Assembly (NCBI RefSeq): GCF_015752315.1
Contig: NZ_JADOVJ010000001.1
Span: 3,464,501-3,528,500, forward strand
Length of the DNA stretch: 64,000 bases
Direction of reading: 5' to 3'
Source: Nocardioides luteus
GTDB lineage: Bacteria; Actinomycetota; Actinomycetes; Propionibacteriales; Nocardioidaceae
The notes below the pieces were generated by a model. The model was not told the origin of the DNA. It did no database searches and saw nothing but the letters and a program-made list of their open reading frames with translations. Below, piece after piece: positions 17,780 to 25,663 of the stretch. Both the position numbers and the translations under genes were made by a program. The stretch's first letter is position 1; each line of letters opens with the position of its first letter.

Positions 17780-18769
17780 GTGACGACGCCGTTGGAGGCC
17801 CCAGGATCGGGACCGGTGCATGGGGCAGAGATCGAGACATTGGTGCGGGTCGCGGGCCGCATTCGCGACAGCATCGAGAAGGTGATCGAAGGAAAGACCG
17901 ACGTCGTCGACTCCACGCTCACCGTGCTCCTCGCCGAGGGGCACCTCTTGATCGAGGACGTGCCCGGAGTCGGCAAGACCCAGCTCGCGAAGGCGCTGGC
18001 GCGCTCGATCGACTGCTCGGTGCGCCGCATCCAGTTCACGCCCGACCTGCTCCCGAGCGACGTCACCGGGGTGTCGATCTTCAACCAGAACACCCGGGAG
18101 TTCGAGTTCCGCCCGGGTGGCATCTTCGCCAACATCGTGGTCGGCGACGAGATCAACCGTGCCTCCCCCAAGACCCAGTCGGCGCTGCTGGAGTGCATGG
18201 AGGAGCACCAGGTCACCGTCGACAACGTGACCTACCAGCTGGAGTCGCCGTTCATGGTGATCGCGACCCAGAACCCGATCGAGATGGAGGGGACGTACGC
18301 CCTCCCCGAGGCGCAGCGCGACCGGTTCATGGCGCGGGTCTCGATCGGCTATCCCCCGGTCGGCTCGGAGATCGCGATGCTGGCCAGCCACAGCGCATCC
18401 AACCCGCTCGACGACCTCGACCCGGTGACCGACGCCGCGGAGATCCGCAAGCTCGTCGGCGTCGTGAACCAGATCTACGTCGCCGACTCCGTGCGCCGCT
18501 ACACCGTCGCCCTCACCGCGGCGACCCGCGCCAACAACGAGCTCGCCCTCGGTGCCTCGCCCCGGGCCAGCCTGCACCTGCTGCGGGCCGCGAAGGCTCA
18601 TGCCGCTCTGCACGGACGCGAGTTCGTCCTTCCCGATGACGTACGCAGGCTGACCGGCCCGGTCCTTGCCCACCGTCTCCTCCCCAGCGCCTCCGCGGCG
18701 ATGCACGGCCGGTCGGTCACCGACATCCTCGAGACCGTCGTGTCCGCCGTGCCGGTGCCGCAGTCCTGA
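17780..18769 (+). CDS. MoxR-family AAA+ ATPase
   Basis: MoxR ATPases act as chaperones, often with DUF58 and VWA partners, in maturation or surface-stress functions. The 329 residues have Walker A (EDVPGVGKTQLAKAL), Walker B (VVGDEINRASPKTQSALLECMEE), sensor 1 (VIATQNPIEMEGTY) and the lid domain. GTG 17780 is preferred because GGAAGGA lies 6 bp upstream. It opens a three-gene operon with DUF58 and transglutaminase-like genes, divergent from mraZ. Confidence 0.94.
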   Translation: MTTPLEAPGSGPVHGAEIETLVRVAGRIRDSIEKVIEGKTDVVDSTLTVLLAEGHLLIEDVPGVGKTQLAKALARSIDCSVRRIQFTPDLLPSDVTGVSIFNQNTREFEFRPGGIFANIVVGDEINRASPKTQSALLECMEEHQVTVDNVTYQLESPFMVIATQNPIEMEGTYALPEAQRDRFMARVSIGYPPVGSEIAMLASHSASNPLDDLDPVTDAAEIRKLVGVVNQIYVADSVRRYTVALTAATRANNELALGASPRASLHLLRAAKAHAALHGREFVLPDDVRRLTGPVLAHRLLPSASAAMHGRSVTDILETVVSAVPVPQS

Positions 18770-18788
18770 TCCACCAAGGAGTCATCCG

Positions 18789-20081
18789 ATGCGTGAGGCG
18801 CTGTCCGGACTGACCGTCCGGGGCCGGGCGTTCCTGGCCGCCGGGATCACCGCGATCGTCTGCGGGATCCTGCTGGACCAGTCCACGCTGTCCAGGATCG
18901 GGATGCTGCTGGTCGCGCTGCCGCTGGTCACCGCGGTGGTCGCGGCCTGGGGCCGCTACCGGCTCGCCCTCGTGCGCCACATCGAGCCGCACCTGACCGA
19001 GGCCGGCCAGCCCGCCAGGGTCGAGCTGACCATCGCCAACGAGGGCCGGATCCCCACCGGCACCCTGCTGCTGGAGGAGACGGTCCCCTACGCGCTGGGC
19101 GGGCGCCCGCGCTTCGTGGTCGACCGGATCGGCTTCGGCTGGCGCCACAAGCTCGGCTATCAGATCCGCTCGGAGATCCGGGGCCGCTTCGACATCGGCC
19201 CGATGCGGGTGACGGTGGCCGACCCGTTCGGCCTGGTGGAGCTCAACCGCGCCTTCCACTCCACGCTCCCGTTCACGGTCACGCCGCGGGTGATCCCGCT
19301 GCCGTCCACCCCGCTGACCGGTAACGCGACCGCGTCCGGCGACTCCCGGCCGCGAGCCTTCCTCGGCGGCAGCGCGGAGGACGTCACGGTGCGGGAGTAC
19401 CGCCGCGGCGACGAGCTGCGGCGGGTGCACTGGCGCAGCTCGGCCCGTCTCGGCGAGCTGATGGTGCGCCGCGAGGAGCAGCCCTGGCAGGCCCGGGCCA
19501 CCGTCTTCCTCGACAACCGGCGCTCGGTCCACCGGGGCCAGGGCGCCGGCTCCTCCTTCGAGCAGGCCGTCGTGGTCGCCGCCTCGGTCGCGGTGCACCT
19601 GGTCGAGGCCGGCTACTCCGTACGCCTGGTGACCTCCGGCGGCGCCACCCCCGGGACCAACGCGGCCGGCGAGATCAACGCCGGCTGGCACGACCGCGAG
19701 GGCCAGGCCGACGCGGCCGCGCTGCTGGAGGCGCTCGCCGTGGTCGAGACCGTTCAGCACCACCACATCGACGCCTCCTGGATCGGCGAGGCCGGGCAGG
19801 GCGGCATCACCGTCGCGGTGCTCGGCTCCCTCGACGAGGAGGACGCCCGCGTCCTTCGCCGGGTGCGGCACCACACCGGGGCCGCCCTCGCCTTCTCGCT
19901 CGCCGTGGACGGCTGGAGCGCGGTGCACCTGGCCCCCGAGCAGCGGCGGCCCAGCGGCGTACCTCTGCTCATCCAGCACGGCTGGAAGGCGGTCGAGCTC
20001 GGCATCGGTGACTCGGTGGCCACGCGCTGGCGCGAGCTCGGCACCCGGGGTGCGGCCGCGGGAGCGGGGGCGGCACGATGA
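18789..20081 (+). CDS. DUF58 domain protein
   Basis: This 430-residue protein has two N-terminal membrane helices (GRAFLAAGITAIVCGILL and IGMLLVALPLVTAVVAAW), a beta-rich middle and the DUF58 signature VREYRRGDELRRVHWRSSAR at about residue 205-220. DUF58 proteins carry a VWA-like fold and pair with MoxR. AAGGAG precedes ATG 18789. The stop overlaps the next start as ATGA. The exact function is unknown; the genomic context suggests an envelope-linked MoxR system. Confidence 0.92.
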   Translation: MREALSGLTVRGRAFLAAGITAIVCGILLDQSTLSRIGMLLVALPLVTAVVAAWGRYRLALVRHIEPHLTEAGQPARVELTIANEGRIPTGTLLLEETVPYALGGRPRFVVDRIGFGWRHKLGYQIRSEIRGRFDIGPMRVTVADPFGLVELNRAFHSTLPFTVTPRVIPLPSTPLTGNATASGDSRPRAFLGGSAEDVTVREYRRGDELRRVHWRSSARLGELMVRREEQPWQARATVFLDNRRSVHRGQGAGSSFEQAVVVAASVAVHLVEAGYSVRLVTSGGATPGTNAAGEINAGWHDREGQADAAALLEALAVVETVQHHHIDASWIGEAGQGGITVAVLGSLDEEDARVLRRVRHHTGAALAFSLAVDGWSAVHLAPEQRRPSGVPLLIQHGWKAVELGIGDSVATRWRELGTRGAAAGAGAAR

Positions 20082-22369
20082 TGACCTCCTCCGACGTACG
20101 CGGCGTCGTGCCCGCGATGGCGGTGCCGGTGACGTGCTTCGTGACCGTCCTGTTCGCGCTGTCCTCGTGGGGCTCGTTCACCAACACCCGCTTCCCCTAC
20201 CTCGGCCCGATCCTGGTCGCCGGCCTGCTCGTGGTCGGCACCGGCATCTCCGCGCGGCTGCTGCGCGTGCACGGAGCGGTCGTGGTGCTGCTGCAGCTGC
20301 TCCTCGGCACGATCGCGACCAGCCTGCTGGTCGTCCAGCACCCCTTCCCCGTCACCGCCGGCGGCAGGGCGCGGGTCTCGGCCGCGATGACCGAGGCCTA
20401 TGCCGCCTTCAACCCCTTCGACCTGCCGATGTCCGCCCCGGAGGTGGCCGCCTACCTCGTCCCGGGCGGTGTCGCGGCCGTGTTCCTGGCCGACGTCCTG
20501 GCGGTCTCGCTGCGGCGGCCGCCGATGATGGGGCTCGTCGTGCTGGGCGTGTTCACGGTGCCGTTCAGCATCATCGGCGCCGGTGGCTGGGGTGGGGTCT
20601 CCTGGGTCGTCTTCGTGCTCACCGCGACCGCGTTCCTGGTGATGCTGCGCTTCGATCGTGCCCAGCAGCTCGGCCGCTGGGGGCGGCGTCTCGACGAGGA
20701 CCTCCCCGTGGTGCCGGCCGCCGGGCCGGCGGTCATCGGCGTCTCCGCGGTGGCGATCGCGCTCCTCACCCCGGCCTGGATGCCCAGCCCGAGCATCACC
20801 CTCCCCGGCCTGGGGCCGGGAGACGGCAGCGGCCAGCTGCGCGTGATCAACCCGACCGTCGGGCTCTACGGCGACCTGCGCAGGCAGTCCGACGAGGTGA
20901 TGGTCACCGCCACCCCGGTCTACGACCAACCCGTCTCGTCGCCCTCCTACCTGCGGATCCTCACGCTCACGAAGTTCACCGGCACCGAGTGGACGCCTGG
21001 CAACCGCGACGTACCCTCCGACCAGACCGGCGTGGCCTCCTTCGATCCGCCGATGTCCGACGAGACGTTGCTGGGCGAGCCCACGACCTACCAGATGCGG
21101 GCCAGCGACAAGTTCGAGTCGACCTGGCTCCCGGTCTTCACCCATCCGCTGGAGATCACTGCCAGGGGTCCGTGGCGCTATGACGAGGACACCCTCGACT
21201 TCATGTCGACCGAGGGCCGGGACCACACCGTCGCCGGCGAGAGCTGGCGGATGACCGCCGCACCGGTCGAGCCGTCCCAGGCGCGGCTGCTGGCCGCGGG
21301 CGAGCCCGGGATCGGGGCGCCGACAGGGATGACCGACCTGCCGCTGCTCCCCGAGAAGATCGAGGAGATCGCCCTGGAGCGCACGGCCGGCCAGGACCGG
21401 CCCTTCGCCAAGGCCGTCGCCCTGCAGAACTGGTTCCGTCACAGCGGCGAGTTCGTCTACAGCCTGGAGCGCGACGTCGGCACCGACGGCGCGGCTCTGC
21501 TGGAGTTCCTGACGACCAACAAGGTCGGCTACTGCCAGCAGTACGCCACGGCCATGGCCGTGCTCGCCCGCGAGCTCGACATCCCGGCCCGGGTCGCCGT
21601 CGGCTTCCTCGACGGAGACCAGGACGAGGACGGCGTCTGGCGGTTCCGCGGCCGCGATCTCCACGCCTGGCCCGAGCTGTGGTTCGAGGACATCGGCTGG
21701 GTTCGCTTCGAGCCGACGCCCGCGGCTGCCGACACCAGGGAGCCGGGCTACACCGCCGGTGCGCTGGGCAATGCCCGCAACGAGCCGGAGGCGCCCGCGC
21801 CCAGCGCCGGCACGAGCGTGGCTCCGGTGCCCAACCGGCCGCAGCGCGAGGAGCCCGACCTGCCCGAGGTCGCCGACACCGGCACCGAGGAGTCCAACGC
21901 GGGGGCGATCTGGACCGGTCTGGGCATCGTGGCCCTGCTCGGAGCGGTCGCGCTCGCTGCGCCTGCGGTGATCCGTCGCCGGCGCCGGAAGTCCCGGCTG
22001 GCCGGCGACGCGGAGGCCGGCTGGACCGAGCTCGGCGACACCGCGATCGACCTGGGCCTGCCCTGGACCGGCACCCGCTCACCGCGGGAGGAGGCCACCA
22101 GCCTGGCCCCGCACCTGCAGAGCCGCGAGCCGATGCTCGCGCTGCAGCGCATCGTGGCCGCCGTCGAGCGCAACCGCTATGCGGAGCATCGCGACACCGC
22201 GGCGGTCGGGGACGACGTACGCCTGGTCTCGGTCGCGCTCAGGGCGCAGGCCGACCGGCGGGCGCGGAGGCGGGCACGACTGTGGCCGGCGTCGGTCTTC
22301 CGACGCCCGGCGGCATCGGCCACCGACGGACCGGCGGTGCGGTCCGAGCGGGAGCTGATCTCGTCCTAG
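20078..22369 (+). CDS. TgpA-like membrane transglutaminase-domain protein (DUF3488)
   Basis: The 763-residue protein starts with about five to six membrane helices (DUF3488 region, residues 1-225). A periplasmic transglutaminase-like cysteine protease core follows: the Cys is in KVGYCQQYATAMAVLARELDIPARV, the His in RDLHAWPELWFED, then WVRFEPTPA. A late membrane helix (WTGLGIVALLGAVALAAPAVI) and a DUF4129-like cytoplasmic tail end it. It completes the moxR-DUF58-TgpA operon commonly seen in actinobacteria. The substrate is unknown. Confidence 0.93.
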   Translation: MMTSSDVRGVVPAMAVPVTCFVTVLFALSSWGSFTNTRFPYLGPILVAGLLVVGTGISARLLRVHGAVVVLLQLLLGTIATSLLVVQHPFPVTAGGRARVSAAMTEAYAAFNPFDLPMSAPEVAAYLVPGGVAAVFLADVLAVSLRRPPMMGLVVLGVFTVPFSIIGAGGWGGVSWVVFVLTATAFLVMLRFDRAQQLGRWGRRLDEDLPVVPAAGPAVIGVSAVAIALLTPAWMPSPSITLPGLGPGDGSGQLRVINPTVGLYGDLRRQSDEVMVTATPVYDQPVSSPSYLRILTLTKFTGTEWTPGNRDVPSDQTGVASFDPPMSDETLLGEPTTYQMRASDKFESTWLPVFTHPLEITARGPWRYDEDTLDFMSTEGRDHTVAGESWRMTAAPVEPSQARLLAAGEPGIGAPTGMTDLPLLPEKIEEIALERTAGQDRPFAKAVALQNWFRHSGEFVYSLERDVGTDGAALLEFLTTNKVGYCQQYATAMAVLARELDIPARVAVGFLDGDQDEDGVWRFRGRDLHAWPELWFEDIGWVRFEPTPAAADTREPGYTAGALGNARNEPEAPAPSAGTSVAPVPNRPQREEPDLPEVADTGTEESNAGAIWTGLGIVALLGAVALAAPAVIRRRRRKSRLAGDAEAGWTELGDTAIDLGLPWTGTRSPREEATSLAPHLQSREPMLALQRIVAAVERNRYAEHRDTAAVGDDVRLVSVALRAQADRRARRRARLWPASVFRRPAASATDGPAVRSERELISS

Positions 22370-22396
22370 AGGCCTCCTTGAGGCCCTAAGCCTCTA
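22367..22396. terminator. Hairpin between convergent genes
   Basis: GGCCTC (22371-22376), CTT, then GAGGCC (22380-22385) forms a perfect stem. An alternative longer pairing joins TAGAGGC (22367-22373) with GCCTCTA (22390-22396). It sits between the convergent transglutaminase and DUF3040 genes and probably ends transcription on either strand. Confidence 0.6.
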
Positions 22397-22417
22397 CAGG
22401 TCGGCCTCTACAGGTCG
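22390..22417. repeat. Perfect 14-bp tandem duplication at the DUF3040 stop
   Basis: The unit GCCTCTACAGGTCG occurs twice without interruption. The second copy contains the DUF3040 stop codon and its last codons. It looks like a recent slippage duplication. Confidence 0.8.
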
Positions 22418-22779
22418 TTGTCGCCGCGGCGGCGTTGCTTCCAGCGCTCGCTGGCCCGGTCGAGGAACGAGCTGCGTGGAGTGTGGTCCCCGTCGTCCTC
22501 CTCCACCGCAGCCGCACCGCGCAGGGCGGTGAGCAGCACGGAGGTCGAGGCCAGCATCACCAGGAAGCCGACCACTCCGACGATCCACATCCGTGAGATC
22601 ACACCGGTCATCAGCAACGCGACTCCACCGGCGAGCACGATGCCCGCGATGACCGCGTGTCGACGTTGGGCACGGCGCAGGGCCGTGCCTCGGAGGGCGG
22701 AGGCGAACTTCGGGTCCTCCGCCGAGAGCGCGCGCTCCATCTGCTCGAGCAGGCGAAGCTCCTCTTCCGAGAGTGGCAC
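22408..22779 (-). CDS. DUF3040 membrane protein
   Basis: DUF3040 proteins are small actinobacterial membrane proteins of unknown function, often encoded near the division cluster. The 123 residues begin with the family hallmark PLSEEELRLLEQMERALSAED. Two membrane helices follow (VIAGIVLAGGVALLMTGVI and IVGVVGFLVMLASTSVLL), then a charged tail. GTG 22779 is chosen because GGGAGG lies just upstream and the hallmark begins there; ATG 22791 is an alternative. The 145 bp between this gene and dinB show no further gene. Confidence 0.9.
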   Translation of the reverse strand: MPLSEEELRLLEQMERALSAEDPKFASALRGTALRRAQRRHAVIAGIVLAGGVALLMTGVISRMWIVGVVGFLVMLASTSVLLTALRGAAAVEEDDGDHTPRSSFLDRASERWKQRRRGDNDL

Positions 22780-22924
22780 CGTACCTCCCATGTCCTGTTG
22801 GGGCATCTCCAAGTCTAGGCACGCCATCCTGAAGGCGGTAGTGAGCCCGGAAAATTCTTGCCCCTCGACGTTCTGCCACATGGCACAACCACCACCGATT
22901 GTGTCAAGCGGATGGGCAGTTGCG

Positions 22925-24130
22925 TCAACCCCGGCCATGGTCGAGCAGGCTCGCCGGGCGCACCAGGCTGGACCCGAAGCGTTCGGCGACCTGATCGACG
23001 GCACGATCGGCCTCGGACCAGCCGCGTTCCCGCTCCCCCAGGACGAGCTGTCGGTCGGTGCCCTCGCGCGCGATCAGGTGCTCGACCCGCACGCCGACCA
23101 GGCGCAGCGCCCGGCCACGGAGGTTCAGCTCGTCGTAGAGCCGGACCGCCGTGGCGTGCACCTCCTGGGTGACGTCTGTGGGGTCGGGCAGCGTGCGGGA
23201 GCGCGAGATGGTCTTGAAGTCGGTGAACCGGACCGTCAGCGCGACCGTGCGGCCGACCGTGCCGGCCCTCCTCATCCGCCGGGTGACGCGGGCCGAGAGC
23301 CGCAGCAGCTCGCGCACGATGTCCTCGCGGTCGCTCAGGTCGTGGCCGAAGGTCTCCTGGGCGCCGGTCGACCGGTCGGGCAGGTCGGGGCCGAGCCTTC
23401 CGGTCAGCTCGCGCCGGTCGGTGCCGGTGGCGAGCCGGTGCAGGTGGCCGCCGAGGCGGGGACCGAGGATCTGATGGAGGGTCGGGACCGGGGTGCGGGC
23501 GATGTCACCGACCGTCTCGAAGCCGAGCCGGCGAAGCCGCTTGCGCGTGCTCGGCCCGACGCCGTAGAGCTCACCGACGTCGAGAGGATGGAGGAAGCCG
23601 GGGACGTCCTCCGGCCGGACGACCACGACGCCGTCGGGCTTCGCCTTGCGGCTGCCGACCTTGGCCACGCTCGGGGTCGGCGCGACACCGACCGAGCAGG
23701 TGATGCTCAGCTCCTCGGCGATCTGGCGACGGATCCGCTGCGCGATCTGCTCGGGGCTCCCGAACAGCCTGGTCGCCCCGCTGACGTCGAGGAACGCCTC
23801 GTCGACGCTGACCACCTCCACCAGCGGGGTGGCTCGGCGGAAGATCTCCCGGACCTGCTTGGAGACCTCGGCGACCTCGCCGAAGTCGAGGCGGACCGAG
23901 ACCAGCTGCGGGCACAGTCGCCTCGCCATCGAGCCCGGCATCGCCGCCCGCACGCCGTAGGCCCGGGCCGGATAGTTGGCGCAGGTCACCACGCCGCGGG
24001 CGTGTCCCCCGACGACCACCGGCTGGTCCCACAGCTCGGGCTGATGCCTGATCGCCACCGAGACGAAGAAGGCGTCCATGTCGACATGGAGGATCGGGGT
24101 GACCTCCGGAGCGCCAGCGGAGGAGGTCAC
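22925..24130 (-). CDS. dinB: DNA polymerase IV (Y-family translesion polymerase)
   Basis: DinB is an error-prone polymerase that copies damaged templates. The 401 residues include the catalytic motifs HVDMDAFFVSVA and VVSVDEAFLDVSG, the YPARAYGVRAAMP loop, the helix-hairpin-helix region VGPSTRKRLRRLGFETVGDIA and the little-finger domain. It lacks an obvious C-terminal beta-clamp motif. GTG 24130 with GGAGG upstream is the only initiator with a good ribosome-binding site; the next is the ATG inside the catalytic motif. That site and codon lie in one arm of a perfect 20-bp inverted repeat whose other arm is dinB coding sequence. It is the last gene of a HEPN-methyltransferase-dinB row. Confidence 0.94.
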   Translation of the reverse strand: MTSSAGAPEVTPILHVDMDAFFVSVAIRHQPELWDQPVVVGGHARGVVTCANYPARAYGVRAAMPGSMARRLCPQLVSVRLDFGEVAEVSKQVREIFRRATPLVEVVSVDEAFLDVSGATRLFGSPEQIAQRIRRQIAEELSITCSVGVAPTPSVAKVGSRKAKPDGVVVVRPEDVPGFLHPLDVGELYGVGPSTRKRLRRLGFETVGDIARTPVPTLHQILGPRLGGHLHRLATGTDRRELTGRLGPDLPDRSTGAQETFGHDLSDREDIVRELLRLSARVTRRMRRAGTVGRTVALTVRFTDFKTISRSRTLPDPTDVTQEVHATAVRLYDELNLRGRALRLVGVRVEHLIAREGTDRQLVLGERERGWSEADRAVDQVAERFGSSLVRPASLLDHGRG

Positions 24131-24141
24131 CCCGATCCTCC
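24088..24141 (-). repeat. Perfect 20-bp inverted repeat enclosing the dinB start
   Basis: The arms 24088-24107 (GGAGGATCGGGGTGACCTCC) and 24122-24141 are exact reverse complements with a 14-nt loop. The upstream arm carries the dinB ribosome-binding site and GTG; the downstream arm encodes residues V-T-P-I-L of the conserved N-terminus. In mRNA the stem would bury both initiation signals. The loop, with its flanks (24106-24123), is CCGGAGCGCCAGCGGAGG, nearly identical to 24181-24198. Confidence 0.85.
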
Positions 24142-24157
24142 GAGGACGCGGACCAGC

Positions 24158-24221
24158 GCTGACTCGGCGCAAATGTCACGCCGGAGCGCTAGCGGAGGTG
24201 GGACCTTTGCGCCGCGTCGGC
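24158..24221. repeat. Second palindrome with the same loop motif
   Basis: The arms 24158-24180 and 24200-24221 pair at most positions, with a core GGCGCAAA opposite TTTGCGCC. The tip (24181-24198) is CCGGAGCGCTAGCGGAGG, differing from the tip of the neighbouring palindrome by one base. It lies in the gap between the methyltransferase and dinB, on their common transcript. Confidence 0.7.
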
Positions 24222-24229
24222 GCCCGTGG

Positions 24230-24287
24230 GCGAAGCGAAGCGAGCCGAATGCGAAGCGAAGCGAGCCCTCAGCGAAGCGAACCGAGC
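24230..24287. repeat. GCGAAGC-rich tandem repeat
   Basis: Two exact copies of GCGAAGCGAAGCGAGCC lie at 24230-24246 and 24251-24267, with a degenerate third at 24272-24287. The same 17-mer recurs at 63736-63752. The third copy runs into the methyltransferase gene and supplies its last codons and stop (GSLR-stop). GCGAAGC is known as an exceptionally stable DNA mini-hairpin with a GAA loop. Confidence 0.85.
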
Positions 24288-24994
24288 AAATGCAGCTGCG
24301 AAGCGAACGGCAGGTAATCCGGCCGCGTGGAGACAGCCTGCTCGAGATCGACCAGCGCACTGGTCGCCCCCGGCTCGACGTCGAGCAGCGACCCCGGCAC
24401 ATGATCGACGAACACACGTACGCCACGGACGTCCGTGACCTCGAACCCCGCCGCGTCCAGCAGCCCGGTGACCTCGTCGAGGGCGAACCGGCGACCGGAG
24501 CGGCCCTGCGGAGCGGTGTCGTCGAGGAGCTCGACGGCCTGCGCGAAGTGGCCGGCCAGGGCTCGGGAGAGGACGGCGGCGGTGCGCTGGGCGACCAGCA
24601 GGCTGAGGGTGCCACCGGGGCGGAGCACCTCGCGGATCCCCGCCAGTGCGGCTGCCGGATCGGGGACGACCTCGAGGACGCCGTGGCAGAGGACCAGATC
24701 GGCTCCGCCGGGGTCGGCGACGTCGGAGAGGGCGGCCAGGTCACCCTGGCGGGCGTCGACGGAGACACCGGCCTCGCGGGCGCGCCGGTCGAGCGCTGCC
24801 AGCGCGTCCGGGCTGGGGTCGACGACGGTGACCCGGTGACCGAGTCCGGCGATGCGTACGGCTGAGGTGCCGGTGCCGCCGCCGATGTCGAGGACGTCGA
24901 GCGAGCCGGAGGCCAGGACCGGGTCGAGCGCGTCCCAGACGGCGACGGTCCGGGCGCCTGCCCGACGACTGGTTGATGCGGAGCCAGCTGCCAT
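24269..24994 (-). CDS. Class I SAM-dependent methyltransferase
   Basis: The 241-residue Rossmann methyltransferase has motif I at LDVLDIGGGTGTSAVRIA, the acidic end of strand 2 at VTVVDPSPDAL, then RQGDLAAL and the motif IV/V segment ADLVLCHGVLEVVPDP. The substrate cannot be told; it resembles UbiE/Methyltransf_11 enzymes. ATG 24994 is the start best placed for the fold. Its C-terminus is encoded by the GCGAAGC repeat. It lies between a HEPN gene and dinB, all on one strand, so it may serve the DNA-damage response. Confidence 0.88.
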   Translation of the reverse strand: MAAGSASTSRRAGARTVAVWDALDPVLASGSLDVLDIGGGTGTSAVRIAGLGHRVTVVDPSPDALAALDRRAREAGVSVDARQGDLAALSDVADPGGADLVLCHGVLEVVPDPAAALAGIREVLRPGGTLSLLVAQRTAAVLSRALAGHFAQAVELLDDTAPQGRSGRRFALDEVTGLLDAAGFEVTDVRGVRVFVDHVPGSLLDVEPGATSALVDLEQAVSTRPDYLPFASQLHLLGSLR

Positions 24995-25031
24995 GGGGCC
25001 AAGCGTAGGCCCTGTGCCCACCTCACCTGAA

Positions 25032-25472
25032 TCAGCCCACGAGGCGGTCGTGACGGAGGCGGGTGACGTGGGAGGTGTGGGCCATCAGCCCGAGCGACTC
25101 CTCGACGACGGCGAGGAAACGGTCGGCGTCGCGCACCTGGTCGTCGGCCTCCTCGGCGGTGACAGCCCGGATCGAGCCGGCCTCCGCGGCGGCGCGCTTG
25201 GCGGCGCCCGCGGCGAAGTAGTCGGCCCACTCGGAGAGCTCGGGCGCGACCTTCTTGAGGCGGACCCAGGCGTTCCACGGACGGCGGCGGCCGGCGCGGC
25301 TCGCCGCCTCGACGGGATCGGTGCGGGCGGCGATCAGCGCCGCGGCGGCCTGGAGGGCGGCGACGTGCGCCATGGCGTACCTGCTCGGCACGTCGTCGGC
25401 CACGATGGCCTCCGAGAGGGACTCGGTGGCGCGGAAGAGGTAGCTGTGAGTCGTCGCCGGGAGCAGATGCAT
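25032..25472 (-). CDS. SAV_6107-family HEPN domain protein
   Basis: This 146-residue all-helical protein matches the SAV_6107 HEPN family: THSYLFRATESLSEA, SRYAMAHVAALQAAAALIAARTDP and a RRRPWNAWVRLKKVAPELSEWADYFAAGAAKRAAAEAG block. HEPN domains are often RNases or nucleic-acid-binding modules. A canonical Rx4-6H catalytic motif is not clear here; TRLRHDR near the end is the nearest match. ATG 25472 has AAGGACG upstream. A consensus LexA box sits 93 bp upstream, so this is probably the first gene of a damage-inducible unit. Confidence 0.85.
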   Translation of the reverse strand: MHLLPATTHSYLFRATESLSEAIVADDVPSRYAMAHVAALQAAAALIAARTDPVEAASRAGRRRPWNAWVRLKKVAPELSEWADYFAAGAAKRAAAEAGSIRAVTAEEADDQVRDADRFLAVVEESLGLMAHTSHVTRLRHDRLVG

Positions 25473-25562
25473 CGGGTCGTCCTTCTCGCTCAAGGTCGAC
25501 CCCGCAGTGGACGGCTCCGGCGGGCGTCGGGGGTCGAGGACGACGCCCGCCAGAGCCTGGTT

Positions 25563-25582
25563 GTTCGAACATTTGTTCGAAC
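25563..25582 (-). promoter_or_regulatory. LexA (SOS) box
   Basis: The site TCGAAC-ATTT-GTTCGA (25565-25580) matches the actinobacterial/Bacillus-type LexA consensus exactly, and both half-sites extend to GTTCGAAC. It lies around +2 to +20 of the promoter predicted at 25591-25619, where repressor binding would block transcription of the HEPN-methyltransferase-dinB row. Confidence 0.93.
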
Positions 25583-25590
25583 ACGAGATC

Positions 25591-25619
25591 AAACTACACC
25601 CCGCCACCGACAGTCACAA
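25591..25619 (-). promoter_or_regulatory. Predicted promoter of the SOS-controlled HEPN-dinB row
   Basis: On the minus strand TTGTGA (25614-25619) and TAGTTT (25591-25596) are separated by 17 bp. Both are partial matches to the housekeeping consensus. The LexA box overlaps the predicted start site just downstream. Confidence 0.5.
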
Positions 25620-25663
25620 GACGTTTCGGTGACGGGGCGTGTCGAGGTGGTGCCGGGGGTCGC

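Noticed and set aside
24230..24290. A minisatellite with no structure
   Set aside because: The units are stable mini-hairpins, recur 39 kb away inside another palindrome, and lie next to two palindromes, so a simple slippage repeat is an incomplete description.
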